Assembly: GCA_964017155.1 (NCBI GenBank)
Contig: OZ024866.1
Span: 20,891,826-20,955,825, forward strand
DNA length: 64,000 bases
From: Oasisia sp. SBJ-2009
Taxonomy: Eukaryota; Annelida; Polychaeta; Sabellida; Siboglinidae
Direction: 5' to 3'
The notes below the pieces were generated by a model that did no database searches, was not told the origin of the DNA, and worked only from the letters and a program-made list of their open reading frames with translations. Both the position numbers and the translations under genes were made by a program. Position 1 is the first letter of the stretch, and each line of letters opens with the position of its first letter. Below, one piece after another: positions 34,615-45,661 of the stretch.

Positions 34615-35013
34615 ATGGACGACGCGTTTGTACTCCATTACAAGGGGAAATTGAGGGAGAAAACAGTTGTGGCAGCAAATGGAGAATGTTTGTTGTGGAC
34701 TGGAAGTAGATGTTGCGTACGGGGAGAGGTGGTTGGGAATTATGGGGTGATTTACATTAAATGTCGGCAACTTCGTGGTGGTGGTTTGCGCTGGAAACTG
34801 ATGAGAGTTCATCGTTTAGCATACATGTTGCACCACAAGGAATGGGAACTTCCGCCAGATATGCGCTGTAGCCACTTGTGTCACAATTCTCTATGTATAA
34901 ATGTCAATCATTTAATACTCGAGACTCCATTTGTGAATGGTAACAGGAGGCAGTGTGCCAGAGAAAACATATGCTTAGGCCATGATCAAGCCTCACCATG
35001 CATTTTTTTTTAA
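34615..35013 (+). CDS. His-Cys box nuclease, unit 2
   Basis: Intact 132-residue copy with E38, I48, R84 and S127 (ASPC). Catalytic H87 and N108 and all eight metal ligands are unchanged. The protein is identical to the unit-4 copy. Directly after the stop this unit has aaataaac, which creates an AATAAA word absent from the aaatacac units, so its 3' end signal may differ. Confidence 0.88.
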   Translation: MDDAFVLHYKGKLREKTVVAANGECLLWTGSRCCVRGEVVGNYGVIYIKCRQLRGGGLRWKLMRVHRLAYMLHHKEWELPPDMRCSHLCHNSLCINVNHLILETPFVNGNRRQCARENICLGHDQASPCIFF

Positions 35014-35304
35014 ATAAACATACCTTTTAAGAATACGAGGTAATGAAATTAATTGCAATTAGCATGTACTTACCATTGCATAAGTCGTTCATCAGTCTCC
35101 ATTTCTTTTGATCAGATCTGTCTGTCTGTGCGTCCTTTTGTTGGCCCATACAGCATTGTGTTTGCAGGTTGTGTCAGACAGTGTAGTCTTTCTTCTGTTG
35201 ATCCGGGTCTGGCTTATTGTGTATTGTCTAATTGTCTGTGTACCCTCTGTGTATTCTCTATTGTAAGTAAATCACTGGGGTGTGACAACTCAGAGTTCTA
35301 CTAA

Positions 35305-37413
35305 TTATGTGTGAGCTGGATAGGTGTGGTCGTCTACAGATCTGTCACGAAGACAGTAGGGGTGTTCTACCACAGTGCTCTTATTCACCTTGACCTTGAC
35401 CTTGGTTTTTTTCACATTGACCTTGCTCTTGTTTGTTGTTGTCATTTCTTGGTCCAGTTGGTCCTTGCGATAGACTGCCTTCTGTGCAGCCACTCTCGTC
35501 TGAGCTGAGGCCTCCCTCTGTCGCTTTGCTGCGCGAACGGCATCAAACCGTTTCCTCTTGTTTACTAACAAACGTCTCCTCACTGCGCGTCGGTGCATGT
35601 ACATTCTGTGATACAATGCCTCGCGTTGTATTTGCGCAGCAACCCGTGCTACCCTGCCACCTCTAGTTATGCGTGCCCTGTTACTTTCCAGCTTCCTCAG
35701 TAGTGAGGCTCCAGTGCCATAATTCAGGCTATCTATGGCTGCACACGCCCTGCCCGTGACATTGCGTGAGAAGTTCACATTCTTGGGAAGCGATGCCGAT
35801 AGCGATCGGTTCAAGCCTTCATTTCGGTTCGTGTTCATGCATAACTTCGTCATCTCCAGAGCGCGAACACCGAGTCTGATGTTAATCAGATTTCGTCGAG
35901 TCGCTCTGTCTGTGTCCGTCATGTTCAGATGTGATATACGCCCTGAGTGTAAGTGCACTGATTTCTTCCACCAGTTCTTGCGTTTGCCACCAGCGCAGAC
36001 AACAGAGTAGTACCGGCACTTCTCACACTCCCCACTGTAGCAGTCTAATGTCGTCTCAATGACGCGAGGCATCAGTGAGGCCACCTTTTTGGTGTCACCA
36101 GCATATAGGTCATTCATCACACTGTGTATTTGATGGCACCTGGTCTTCACGTCAAGTGAAAACATTTTATTCTGCTCTTTTCGTATTACTGCTGTCGTCC
36201 CCGGAAACATGCGCTCACTAAACTGCGCCTTGATCATTTTCCTAAACAACGACGACCCTAAGTGTGTAGTGGCAGCTTGTCGCTCGACATTTGACGTTGT
36301 TCCTGACATCCCTGCCTTCACGCCTTCGGCACCGTGTGCATCTCCATCGGTGACGAAGTATCGCAGTCCGACATCTTGTGCCGCAAACTGTCGCCCTATC
36401 TCAGCCCCTGTTGTATACTCGGAGAGAGGCTCACTGGCTGGCAGCGTTGCCGTACAGTTTGCATGGCCTGGACATGTCACATTCACTCCTCGCCTCCTCA
36501 GTGAAGCACCCAGTGTGCATAGCTTGTTCTGGATGCTTATCCCAACTATCTCATTCTGTGCTGTCTCCTTCTCGACAGCAACAGTGATCGCCTGGCTGGC
36601 ATTCTGTCCTGCGTGATACGCTCCAGTGATGCACGTGGTGTTATAGCGACTATCAATCGCGATATTTATGGGCGCATTCTCGGGTAGACCACGCAGCCGA
36701 TTTATTTGCTTCACGTCTTCGCGTTTCTTTGCCAGGTCTGCCAATGTCATCGTCGACGTTGTGTCACCAACCTTGTTGGCAGTTTTTTGCATGGCGCTGA
36801 TGTATGATGGCACATTCATACTAGCAAAAATTACTCGGCTCTTTACTATGCCTGTTGTACTCTCCTGTAATCCGACTTGCAGTCCAATGTTAGGCGCCGC
36901 TGGCTTACGGCCTCGCCTTCCTGTCTCCACTTCATGGTACAGTTTATACATCCTTGATGTGTATCCACATTTCTTGCATCGTAGACAACACTGCCAACAC
37001 AATCCTACTTTGATTTCTCTGCCACACTCGCCTTCCGTCACTGAATGCTCCTCGATGCACTCGTTGTACATCGTTTCCATCCGGCCTTTGTCGTACAGCC
37101 GCATTTCCTCACGTGTATCTTCTCCACCTCCTTGTAGATACACCGATGTCAAGCCGTCATTGTCGTGATCATCGCGGCGTGGCCGCAGGATCTTCGCCTC
37201 GCCAGAGTGCCCTTCTGCATCTGGCACCTCGATGAGGCCAGCTGGCGTCACTTTTGTGACGCGCGTAAACTCAGCTTGGGTAAGTCTGGGCAGCCATCGG
37301 GCTAAACATTCTCCATCTCCAGTCTGCTCTTCAATGCTGTCCTCTTTCTTGGACGCGTATGCAGGATGACCCTTCCTAAAACCACAGGCCCTTTCACTCT
37401 TTCGCGGAGACAT
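35305..37413 (-). CDS. Mutator-like DDE transposase, unit 2, full length
   Basis: 702 residues from an ATG with A at -3 (MSPRKSERACGF); the frame is open 9 codons further upstream but without an ATG. Order of features: basic N-terminus; LPRLTQAEFTRV (41-52); acidic DDHDND (81-86); Cys cluster C139-C142-C146-C149, probably zinc binding; the core with IAIDSRYN (D254), CPGHANC (314-320), YFVTDGD (D356) and THLGSSLFRKM; a second Cys cluster (458-473); RNEGLNRSLSASLPKNVNFS (530-549, with E532); a basic tail with KVKVKV. This order and wording are those of the animal Mutator-like transposase domain (PF20700 type), with D254/D356/E532 the likely DDE triad. It would act in the nucleus, cutting and joining element ends. 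This and unit 4 are the only intact long forms; their proteins are identical. Confidence 0.9.
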   Translation of the reverse strand: MSPRKSERACGFRKGHPAYASKKEDSIEEQTGDGECLARWLPRLTQAEFTRVTKVTPAGLIEVPDAEGHSGEAKILRPRRDDHDNDGLTSVYLQGGGEDTREEMRLYDKGRMETMYNECIEEHSVTEGECGREIKVGLCWQCCLRCKKCGYTSRMYKLYHEVETGRRGRKPAAPNIGLQVGLQESTTGIVKSRVIFASMNVPSYISAMQKTANKVGDTTSTMTLADLAKKREDVKQINRLRGLPENAPINIAIDSRYNTTCITGAYHAGQNASQAITVAVEKETAQNEIVGISIQNKLCTLGASLRRRGVNVTCPGHANCTATLPASEPLSEYTTGAEIGRQFAAQDVGLRYFVTDGDAHGAEGVKAGMSGTTSNVERQAATTHLGSSLFRKMIKAQFSERMFPGTTAVIRKEQNKMFSLDVKTRCHQIHSVMNDLYAGDTKKVASLMPRVIETTLDCYSGECEKCRYYSVVCAGGKRKNWWKKSVHLHSGRISHLNMTDTDRATRRNLINIRLGVRALEMTKLCMNTNRNEGLNRSLSASLPKNVNFSRNVTGRACAAIDSLNYGTGASLLRKLESNRARITRGGRVARVAAQIQREALYHRMYMHRRAVRRRLLVNKRKRFDAVRAAKRQREASAQTRVAAQKAVYRKDQLDQEMTTTNKSKVNVKKTKVKVKVNKSTVVEHPYCLRDRSVDDHTYPAHT

Positions 37414-38738
37414 GATGACAATTGAAATACACACACACAAAATTCCAAATGTGACACACCAGAGTAATCCAACCTAGTGACCAGCTGACTCTAAGCTCAC
37501 ATGGCTGCTGCAACTTTAGTGGGGTGGGGTACATAATTTCCTCCAATCAAGCGATTGTTTACACCAGTAGTCCCATGTACAATTGATTTGTGATTTACAA
37601 CCCTCCCTGGATGTGATATGTCAAATATTTTGTTTCTACCAGGTGGCATCAAAGCTGGAACAGCCCACTTGTGCATCAGGCCTGCATTCTGCCCGCATGT
37701 CGTTGACATGTACCTGTGCACGACAGGAAACGAGGCTGCTGTGTGAGTGTTTGATGTGGCTTTTTTTCATACCCCATATCAGCACTAATACACATGTGTC
37801 TTTGGAGCTGGCTTTAATTCGTGAAGTTTACACCCTTTTTTTTAACACATGGGATCTTTTAAAAGGCAAATGTTCAATATTTTTGGCCAAAAAACAAGCA
37901 TAATGCAGAATATTAAAAAAAATACCAACATTGCACTATAGTGATTAAATTCAGTGTCTTCAAGGTCGTCTTAGTGTAACCAATGTGACACTGGGGTCAG
38001 AATTCATATAATATCAACTACTATAATTTATGTATTGTCCCACTTCTCGTATATATACATCATTCATGACACAGTAGATATTTCTCCACAACGGACGGGT
38101 GTGACCTTCAAAGACATGTCAGTTAATGTGTGCGGCTATATGGAAAAAATCCTTAGATGAATTTCTTTAATATATGCATTGCTTCAATGTAATATATTTT
38201 TCGTGAAGATTTGCTCTATTCGGGCAATCTATTTGGGGACATACCACCAAATGGAGTCCTACGCCATTACCCATAGTAGTCCTGCTTAAAAGAACTGGAT
38301 TGTGCAGTTTTTGTAAATTCCTGGAAGCAATGAATGTAGGACTGGTTGAGTAGAAATAATTTTTTTGTGCAGCATGGCATCAGAGCGGTGAAATAATGAC
38401 ATTTGTCAGACAGTGACCACGCGCGTATGTATACAGTTGTAGTTCGGCCTAGAGGTGTCAACATGGGCAATCGCCGGCTGATTGGAGCAGAAATGGAGGG
38501 GTGTCAGGTTAGAGATTGGATTGTAGGAGAAAAAGATATGTCATTTTCACAAATTTTATAGATGATATGTGTGAATGGAGGCTACTTAGTGTGTGAACTT
38601 TTCAATAACATTGATATAAAAGCCTGGCTGGAAATCAAAGAAACGTTTTAATGGCCGCCTATGGTAAATTAATGGTGGTATCTACCCAATTGAATTTGGA
38701 CTGGTCTGTTTCCGTGACAACATTGAGCAACAGACAAC

Positions 38739-39137
38739 ATGGACGACGCGTTTGTACTCCATTACAAGGGGAAATTGAGGGAGAAAACAGTTTTGGCAGC
38801 AAATGGAGAATGTTTGTTGTGGACTGGAAGTAGATGTTGTGTACGGGGAGAGGTGGTTGGGAATTATGGGGTGATTTACGTTAAATGTCGGCAACTTCGT
38901 GGTGGTGGTTTGCGCTGGAAACTAATGAGAGTTCATCGTTTAGCATACATGTTGCACCACAAGGAATGGGAACTTCCGCCAGATATGCGCTGTAGCCACT
39001 TGTGTCACAATTCTCTATGTATAAATGTCAATCATTTAATACTCGAGACTCCATTTGTGAATGGTAACAGGAGGCAGTGTGCCAGAGAAAACATATGCTT
39101 AGGCCATGATCAAGCCCCACCATGCATTTTTTTTTAA
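38739..39137 (+). CDS. His-Cys box nuclease, unit 3
   Basis: Intact copy with L19 in place of V19, V48 and R84; protein identical to the unit-5 copy. Active-site and zinc residues are unchanged. The leader upstream carries the TAG at 38559 in the small upstream frame, while the nuclease itself stays open, which suggests that the upstream frame is dispensable or not coding. Confidence 0.88.
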   Translation: MDDAFVLHYKGKLREKTVLAANGECLLWTGSRCCVRGEVVGNYGVIYVKCRQLRGGGLRWKLMRVHRLAYMLHHKEWELPPDMRCSHLCHNSLCINVNHLILETPFVNGNRRQCARENICLGHDQAPPCIFF

Positions 39138-39508
39138 ATACACATACCTTTTAAGAATACGAGGTAATGAAATTAATTGCAATTAGCATGTACTTACCAT
39201 TGCATAAGTCGTTCATCAGTCTCCATTTCTTTTGATCAGATCTGTCTGTCTGTGCGTCCTTTTGTTGGCCCATACAGCATTGTGTTTGCAGGTTGTGTCA
39301 GACAGTGTAGTCTTTCTTCTGTTGATCCGGGTCTGGCTTATTGTGTATTGTCTAATTGTCTGTGTACCCTCTGTGTATTCTCTATTGTAAGTAAATCACT
39401 GGGGTGTGACAACTCAGAGTTCTACTAATTATGTGTGAGCTGGATAGGTGTGGTCGTCTACAGATCTGTCACGAAGACAGTAGGGGTGTTCTACCACAGT
39501 GCTCTTAT

Positions 39509-41536
39509 TCACCTTGACCTTGACCTTGTTTTTTTCACATTGACCTTGCTCTTGTTTGTTGTTGTCATTTCTTGGTCCAGTTGGCCCTTGCGATAGACTG
39601 CCTTCTGTGCAGCCACTCTCGTCTGAGCTGAGGCCTCCCTCTGTCGCTTTGCTGCGTGAACGGCATCAAACCGTTTCCTCTTGTTTACTAACAAACGTCT
39701 CCTCACTGCGCGTCGGTGCATGTACATTCTGTGATACAATGCCTCGCGTTGTATTTGCGCAGCAACCCGTGCTACCCTGCCACCTCTAGTTATGGGTGCC
39801 CTGTTACTTTCCAGCTTCCTCAGTAGTGAGGCTCCAGTGCCATAATTCAGGCTATCTATGGCTGCACACGCCCTGCCCGTGACATTGCGTGAGAAGTTCA
39901 CATTCTTGGGAAGCGATGCCGATAGCGATCGGTTCAAGCCTTCATTTCGGTTCGTGTTCATGCATAACTTCGTCATCTCCAGAGCGCGAACACCGAGTCT
40001 GATGTTAATCAGATTTCGTAGAGTCGCTCTGTCTGTGTCCGTCATGTTCAGATGTGATATACGCCCTGAGTGTAAGTGCACTGATTTCTTCCACCAGTTC
40101 TTGCGTTTGCCACCAGCGCAGACAACAGAGTAGTACCGGCACTTCTCACACTCCCCACTGTAGCAGTCTAGTGTCGTCTCAATGACGCGAGGCATCAGTG
40201 AGGCCACCTTTTTGGTGTCACCATCATATAGGTCATTCATCACACTGTGTATTTGATGGCACCTGGTCTTCACGTCAAGTGAAAACATTTTTCTCTGCTC
40301 TTTTCGTATTACTGCTGTCGTCCCCGGAAACATGCGCTCACTAAACTGCGCCTTGATCATTTTCCTAAACAGCGACGACCCTAAGTGTGTAGTGTCAGCT
40401 TGTCGCTCGACATTTGACGTTGTTCCTGACATCCCTGCCTTCACGCCTTCGGCACCGTGTGCATCTCCATCGGTGACGATGTATGGCAGTCCGACATCTT
40501 GTGCCGCAAACTGTCGCCCTATCTCAGCCCCTGCTGTATACTCGGAGAGAGGCTCACTGGCTGGCAGCGTTGCCGTACAGTTTGCATGGCCTGGACATGT
40601 CACATTCACTCCTCGCCTCCTCAGTGAAGCACCCAGTGTGCATAGCTTGTTCTGGATGCTTATCCCAACTATCTCATTCTGTGCTGTCTGCTTCTCGACA
40701 GCAACAGTGATCGCCTGGCTGGCATTCTGTCCTGCGTGATACGCTCCAGTGATGCACGTGGTGTTATAGCGACTATCAATCGCGATATTTATGGGCGCAT
40801 TCTCGGGTAGACCACGCAGCCGATTTATTTGCTTCACGTCTTCGCGTTTCTTTGCCAGGTCTGCCAATGTCATCGTCGACGTTGTGTCACCAACCTTGTT
40901 GGCAGTTTTTTGCATGGCGCTGATGCATGGTGATGGCACATTCATACTAGCAAAAATTACTCGGCTCTTTACTATGCCTGTTGTACTCTCCTGTAATCCG
41001 ACTTGCAGTCCAATGTTAGGCGCCGCTGGCTTACGGCCTCGCCTTCCTGTCTCCACTTCATGGTACAGTTTATACATCCTTGATGTGTATCCACATTTCT
41101 TGCATCGTAGACAACACTGCCAACACAATCCTACTTTGATTTCTCTGCCACACTCGCCTTCCGTCACTGAATGCTCCTCGATGCACTCGTACATCGTTTC
41201 CATCCGGCCTTTGTCGTACAGCCGCATTTCCTCACGTGTATCTTCTCCACCTCCTTGTAGATACACCGATGTCAAGCCGTCATTGTCGTGATCATCGCGG
41301 CGTGGCCGCAGGATCTTCGCCTCGCCAGAGTGCCCTTCTGCATCTGGCACCTCGATGAGGCCAGCTGGCGTCACTTTTGTGACGCGCGTAAACTCAGCTT
41401 GGGTAAGTCTGGGCAGCCATCGGGCTAAACATTCTCCATCTCCAGTCTGCTCTTCAATGCTGTCCTCTATCTTGGACGCGTATGCAGGATGACCCTTCCT
41501 AAAACCACAGGCCCTTTCACTCTTTCGCGGAGACAT
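39509..41536 (-). CDS. Mutator-like DDE transposase, unit 3, short C-terminus
   Basis: 675 residues. The catalytic region is complete (D, D and E positions kept). A one-base deletion in the g/t run at about 39529 (tt-g-t7-c where long forms have two g) shifts the frame after NVKKT and ends the protein as RSRSR, losing the last 32 residues including the LRDRSVDD segment. It carries the SPCISAM, PYIVTD and QRKMF variants and a private K23I. Confidence 0.85.
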   Translation of the reverse strand: MSPRKSERACGFRKGHPAYASKIEDSIEEQTGDGECLARWLPRLTQAEFTRVTKVTPAGLIEVPDAEGHSGEAKILRPRRDDHDNDGLTSVYLQGGGEDTREEMRLYDKGRMETMYECIEEHSVTEGECGREIKVGLCWQCCLRCKKCGYTSRMYKLYHEVETGRRGRKPAAPNIGLQVGLQESTTGIVKSRVIFASMNVPSPCISAMQKTANKVGDTTSTMTLADLAKKREDVKQINRLRGLPENAPINIAIDSRYNTTCITGAYHAGQNASQAITVAVEKQTAQNEIVGISIQNKLCTLGASLRRRGVNVTCPGHANCTATLPASEPLSEYTAGAEIGRQFAAQDVGLPYIVTDGDAHGAEGVKAGMSGTTSNVERQADTTHLGSSLFRKMIKAQFSERMFPGTTAVIRKEQRKMFSLDVKTRCHQIHSVMNDLYDGDTKKVASLMPRVIETTLDCYSGECEKCRYYSVVCAGGKRKNWWKKSVHLHSGRISHLNMTDTDRATLRNLINIRLGVRALEMTKLCMNTNRNEGLNRSLSASLPKNVNFSRNVTGRACAAIDSLNYGTGASLLRKLESNRAPITRGGRVARVAAQIQREALYHRMYMHRRAVRRRLLVNKRKRFDAVHAAKRQREASAQTRVAAQKAVYRKGQLDQEMTTTNKSKVNVKKTRSRSR

Positions 41537-42862
41537 GATGACAATTGAAATACACACACACAAAATTCCAAATGTGACACACCAGAGTAATCCAACCTAG
41601 TGACCAGCTGACTCTAAGCTCACATGGCTGCTGCAACTTTAGTGGGGTGGGGTACATAATTTCCTCCAATCAAGCGATTGTTTACACCAGTAGTCCCATG
41701 TACAATTGATTTGTGATTTACAATCCTCCCTGGATGTGATATGTCAAATATTTTGTTTCTACCAGGTGGCATCAAAGCTGGAACAGCCCACTTGTGCATC
41801 AGGCCTGCATTCTGCCCGCATGTCGTTGACATGTACCTGTGCACGACAGGAAACGAGGCTGCTGTGTGAGTGTTTGATGTGGCTTTTTTTCATACCCCAT
41901 ATCAGCACTAATACACATGTGTCTTTGGAGCTGGCTTTAATTCGTGAAGTTTACACCCTTTTTTTTAACACATGGGATCTTTTAAAAGGCAAATGTTCAA
42001 TATTTTTGGCCAAAAAACAAGCATAATGCAGAATATTAAAAAAAAATACCAACATTGCACTATAGTGATTAAATTCAGTGTCTTCAAGGTCGTCTTAGTG
42101 TAACCAATGTGACACTGGGGTCAGAATTCATATAATATCAACTACTATAATTTATGTATTGTCCCACTTCTCGTATATATACATCATTCATGACACAGTA
42201 GATATTTCTCCACAACGGACGGGTGTGACCTTCAAAGACATGTCAGTTAATGTGTGCGGCTATATGGAAAAAATCCTTAGATGAATTTCTTTAATATATG
42301 CATTGCTTCAATGTAATATATTTTTCGTGAAGATTTGCTCTATTCGGGCAATCTATTTGGGGACATACCACCAAATGGAGTCCTACGCCATTACCCATAG
42401 TAGTCCTGCTTAAAAGAACTGGATTGTGCAGTTTTTGTAAATTCCTGGAAGCAATTAATGTAGGACTGGTTGAGTAGAAATAATTTTTTTGTGCAGCATG
42501 GCATCAGAGCGGTGAAATAATGACATTTGTCAGACAGTGACCACGCGCGTATGTATACAGTTGTAGTTCGGCCTAGAGGTGTCAACATGGGCAATCGCCG
42601 GCTGATTGGAGCAGAAATGGAGGGATGTCAGGTTAGAGATTGGATTGTAGGAGAAAAAGATATGTCATTTTCACAAATTTTATATATGATATGTGTGAAT
42701 GGAGGCTACTTAGTGGGTGAACTTTTCAATAACATTGATATAAAAGCCTGGCTGGAAATCAAAGAAACGTTTTAATGGCCGCCTATGGTAAATTAATGGT
42801 GGTATCTACCCAATTGAATTTGGACTGGTCTGTTTCCGTGACAACATTGAGCAACAGACAAC

Positions 42863-43261
42863 ATGGACGACGCGTTTGTACTCCATTACAAGGGGAAATT
42901 GAGGGAGAAAACAGTTGTGGCAGCAAATGGAGAATGTTTGTTGTGGACTGGAAGTAGATGTTGCGTACGGGGAGAGGTGGTTGGGAATTATGGGGTGATT
43001 TACATTAAATGTCGGCAACTTCGTGGTGGTGGTTTGCGCTGGAAACTGATGAGAGTTCATCGTTTAGCATACATGTTGCACCACAAGGAATGGGAACTTC
43101 CGCCAGATATGCGCTGTAGCCACTTGTGTCACAATTCTCTATGTATAAATGTCAATCATTTAATACTCGAGACTCCATTTGTGAATGGTAACAGGAGGCA
43201 GTGTGCCAGAGAAAACATATGCTTAGGCCATGATCAAGCCTCACCATGCATTTTTTTTTAA
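42863..43261 (+). CDS. His-Cys box nuclease, unit 4
   Basis: Intact, identical in protein to unit 2 (I48, S127), in line with units 4-5 being a recent duplicate of units 2-3 at a spacing of 8248 bp. Confidence 0.88.
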   Translation: MDDAFVLHYKGKLREKTVVAANGECLLWTGSRCCVRGEVVGNYGVIYIKCRQLRGGGLRWKLMRVHRLAYMLHHKEWELPPDMRCSHLCHNSLCINVNHLILETPFVNGNRRQCARENICLGHDQASPCIFF

Positions 43262-43552
43262 ATAAACATACCTTTTAAGAATACGAGGTAATGAAATTAA
43301 TTGCAATTAGCATGTACTTACCATTGCATAAGTCGTTCATCAGTCTCCATTTCTTTTGATCAGATCTGTCTGTCTGTGCGTCCTTTTGTTGGCCCATACA
43401 GCATTGTGTTTGCAGGTTGTGTCAGACAGTGTAGTCTTTCTTCTGTTGATCCGGGTCTGGCTTATTGTGTATTGTCTAATTGTCTGTGTACCCTCTGTGT
43501 ATTCTCTATTGTAAGTAAATCACTGGGGTGTGACAACTCAGAGTTCTACTAA

Positions 43553-45661
43553 TTATGTGTGAGCTGGATAGGTGTGGTCGTCTACAGATCTGTCACGAAG
43601 ACAGTAGGGGTGTTCTACCACAGTGCTCTTATTCACCTTGACCTTGACCTTGGTTTTTTTCACATTGACCTTGCTCTTGTTTGTTGTTGTCATTTCTTGG
43701 TCCAGTTGGTCCTTGCGATAGACTGCCTTCTGTGCAGCCACTCTCGTCTGAGCTGAGGCCTCCCTCTGTCGCTTTGCTGCGCGAACGGCATCAAACCGTT
43801 TCCTCTTGTTTACTAACAAACGTCTCCTCACTGCGCGTCGGTGCATGTACATTCTGTGATACAATGCCTCGCGTTGTATTTGCGCAGCAACCCGTGCTAC
43901 CCTGCCACCTCTAGTTATGCGTGCCCTGTTACTTTCCAGCTTCCTCAGTAGTGAGGCTCCAGTGCCATAATTCAGGCTATCTATGGCTGCACACGCCCTG
44001 CCCGTGACATTGCGTGAGAAGTTCACATTCTTGGGAAGCGATGCCGATAGCGATCGGTTCAAGCCTTCATTTCGGTTCGTGTTCATGCATAACTTCGTCA
44101 TCTCCAGAGCGCGAACACCGAGTCTGATGTTAATCAGATTTCGTCGAGTCGCTCTGTCTGTGTCCGTCATGTTCAGATGTGATATACGCCCTGAGTGTAA
44201 GTGCACTGATTTCTTCCACCAGTTCTTGCGTTTGCCACCAGCGCAGACAACAGAGTAGTACCGGCACTTCTCACACTCCCCACTGTAGCAGTCTAATGTC
44301 GTCTCAATGACGCGAGGCATCAGTGAGGCCACCTTTTTGGTGTCACCAGCATATAGGTCATTCATCACACTGTGTATTTGATGGCACCTGGTCTTCACGT
44401 CAAGTGAAAACATTTTATTCTGCTCTTTTCGTATTACTGCTGTCGTCCCCGGAAACATGCGCTCACTAAACTGCGCCTTGATCATTTTCCTAAACAACGA
44501 CGACCCTAAGTGTGTAGTGGCAGCTTGTCGCTCGACATTTGACGTTGTTCCTGACATCCCTGCCTTCACGCCTTCGGCACCGTGTGCATCTCCATCGGTG
44601 ACGAAGTATCGCAGTCCGACATCTTGTGCCGCAAACTGTCGCCCTATCTCAGCCCCTGTTGTATACTCGGAGAGAGGCTCACTGGCTGGCAGCGTTGCCG
44701 TACAGTTTGCATGGCCTGGACATGTCACATTCACTCCTCGCCTCCTCAGTGAAGCACCCAGTGTGCATAGCTTGTTCTGGATGCTTATCCCAACTATCTC
44801 ATTCTGTGCTGTCTCCTTCTCGACAGCAACAGTGATCGCCTGGCTGGCATTCTGTCCTGCGTGATACGCTCCAGTGATGCACGTGGTGTTATAGCGACTA
44901 TCAATCGCGATATTTATGGGCGCATTCTCGGGTAGACCACGCAGCCGATTTATTTGCTTCACGTCTTCGCGTTTCTTTGCCAGGTCTGCCAATGTCATCG
45001 TCGACGTTGTGTCACCAACCTTGTTGGCAGTTTTTTGCATGGCGCTGATGTATGATGGCACATTCATACTAGCAAAAATTACTCGGCTCTTTACTATGCC
45101 TGTTGTACTCTCCTGTAATCCGACTTGCAGTCCAATGTTAGGCGCCGCTGGCTTACGGCCTCGCCTTCCTGTCTCCACTTCATGGTACAGTTTATACATC
45201 CTTGATGTGTATCCACATTTCTTGCATCGTAGACAACACTGCCAACACAATCCTACTTTGATTTCTCTGCCACACTCGCCTTCCGTCACTGAATGCTCCT
45301 CGATGCACTCGTTGTACATCGTTTCCATCCGGCCTTTGTCGTACAGCCGCATTTCCTCACGTGTATCTTCTCCACCTCCTTGTAGATACACCGATGTCAA
45401 GCCGTCATTGTCGTGATCATCGCGGCGTGGCCGCAGGATCTTCGCCTCGCCAGAGTGCCCTTCTGCATCTGGCACCTCGATGAGGCCAGCTGGCGTCACT
45501 TTTGTGACGCGCGTAAACTCAGCTTGGGTAAGTCTGGGCAGCCATCGGGCTAAACATTCTCCATCTCCAGTCTGCTCTTCAATGCTGTCCTCTTTCTTGG
45601 ACGCGTATGCAGGATGACCCTTCCTAAAACCACAGGCCCTTTCACTCTTTCGCGGAGACAT
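43553..45661 (-). CDS. Mutator-like DDE transposase, unit 4, full length
   Basis: 702 residues, identical in protein to unit 2, including the SYISAM, RYFVTD, EKETAQ and QNKMF variants and the long tail. Together with unit 2 it is the best candidate for an active enzyme. Confidence 0.9.
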   Translation of the reverse strand: MSPRKSERACGFRKGHPAYASKKEDSIEEQTGDGECLARWLPRLTQAEFTRVTKVTPAGLIEVPDAEGHSGEAKILRPRRDDHDNDGLTSVYLQGGGEDTREEMRLYDKGRMETMYNECIEEHSVTEGECGREIKVGLCWQCCLRCKKCGYTSRMYKLYHEVETGRRGRKPAAPNIGLQVGLQESTTGIVKSRVIFASMNVPSYISAMQKTANKVGDTTSTMTLADLAKKREDVKQINRLRGLPENAPINIAIDSRYNTTCITGAYHAGQNASQAITVAVEKETAQNEIVGISIQNKLCTLGASLRRRGVNVTCPGHANCTATLPASEPLSEYTTGAEIGRQFAAQDVGLRYFVTDGDAHGAEGVKAGMSGTTSNVERQAATTHLGSSLFRKMIKAQFSERMFPGTTAVIRKEQNKMFSLDVKTRCHQIHSVMNDLYAGDTKKVASLMPRVIETTLDCYSGECEKCRYYSVVCAGGKRKNWWKKSVHLHSGRISHLNMTDTDRATRRNLINIRLGVRALEMTKLCMNTNRNEGLNRSLSASLPKNVNFSRNVTGRACAAIDSLNYGTGASLLRKLESNRARITRGGRVARVAAQIQREALYHRMYMHRRAVRRRLLVNKRKRFDAVRAAKRQREASAQTRVAAQKAVYRKDQLDQEMTTTNKSKVNVKKTKVKVKVNKSTVVEHPYCLRDRSVDDHTYPAHT

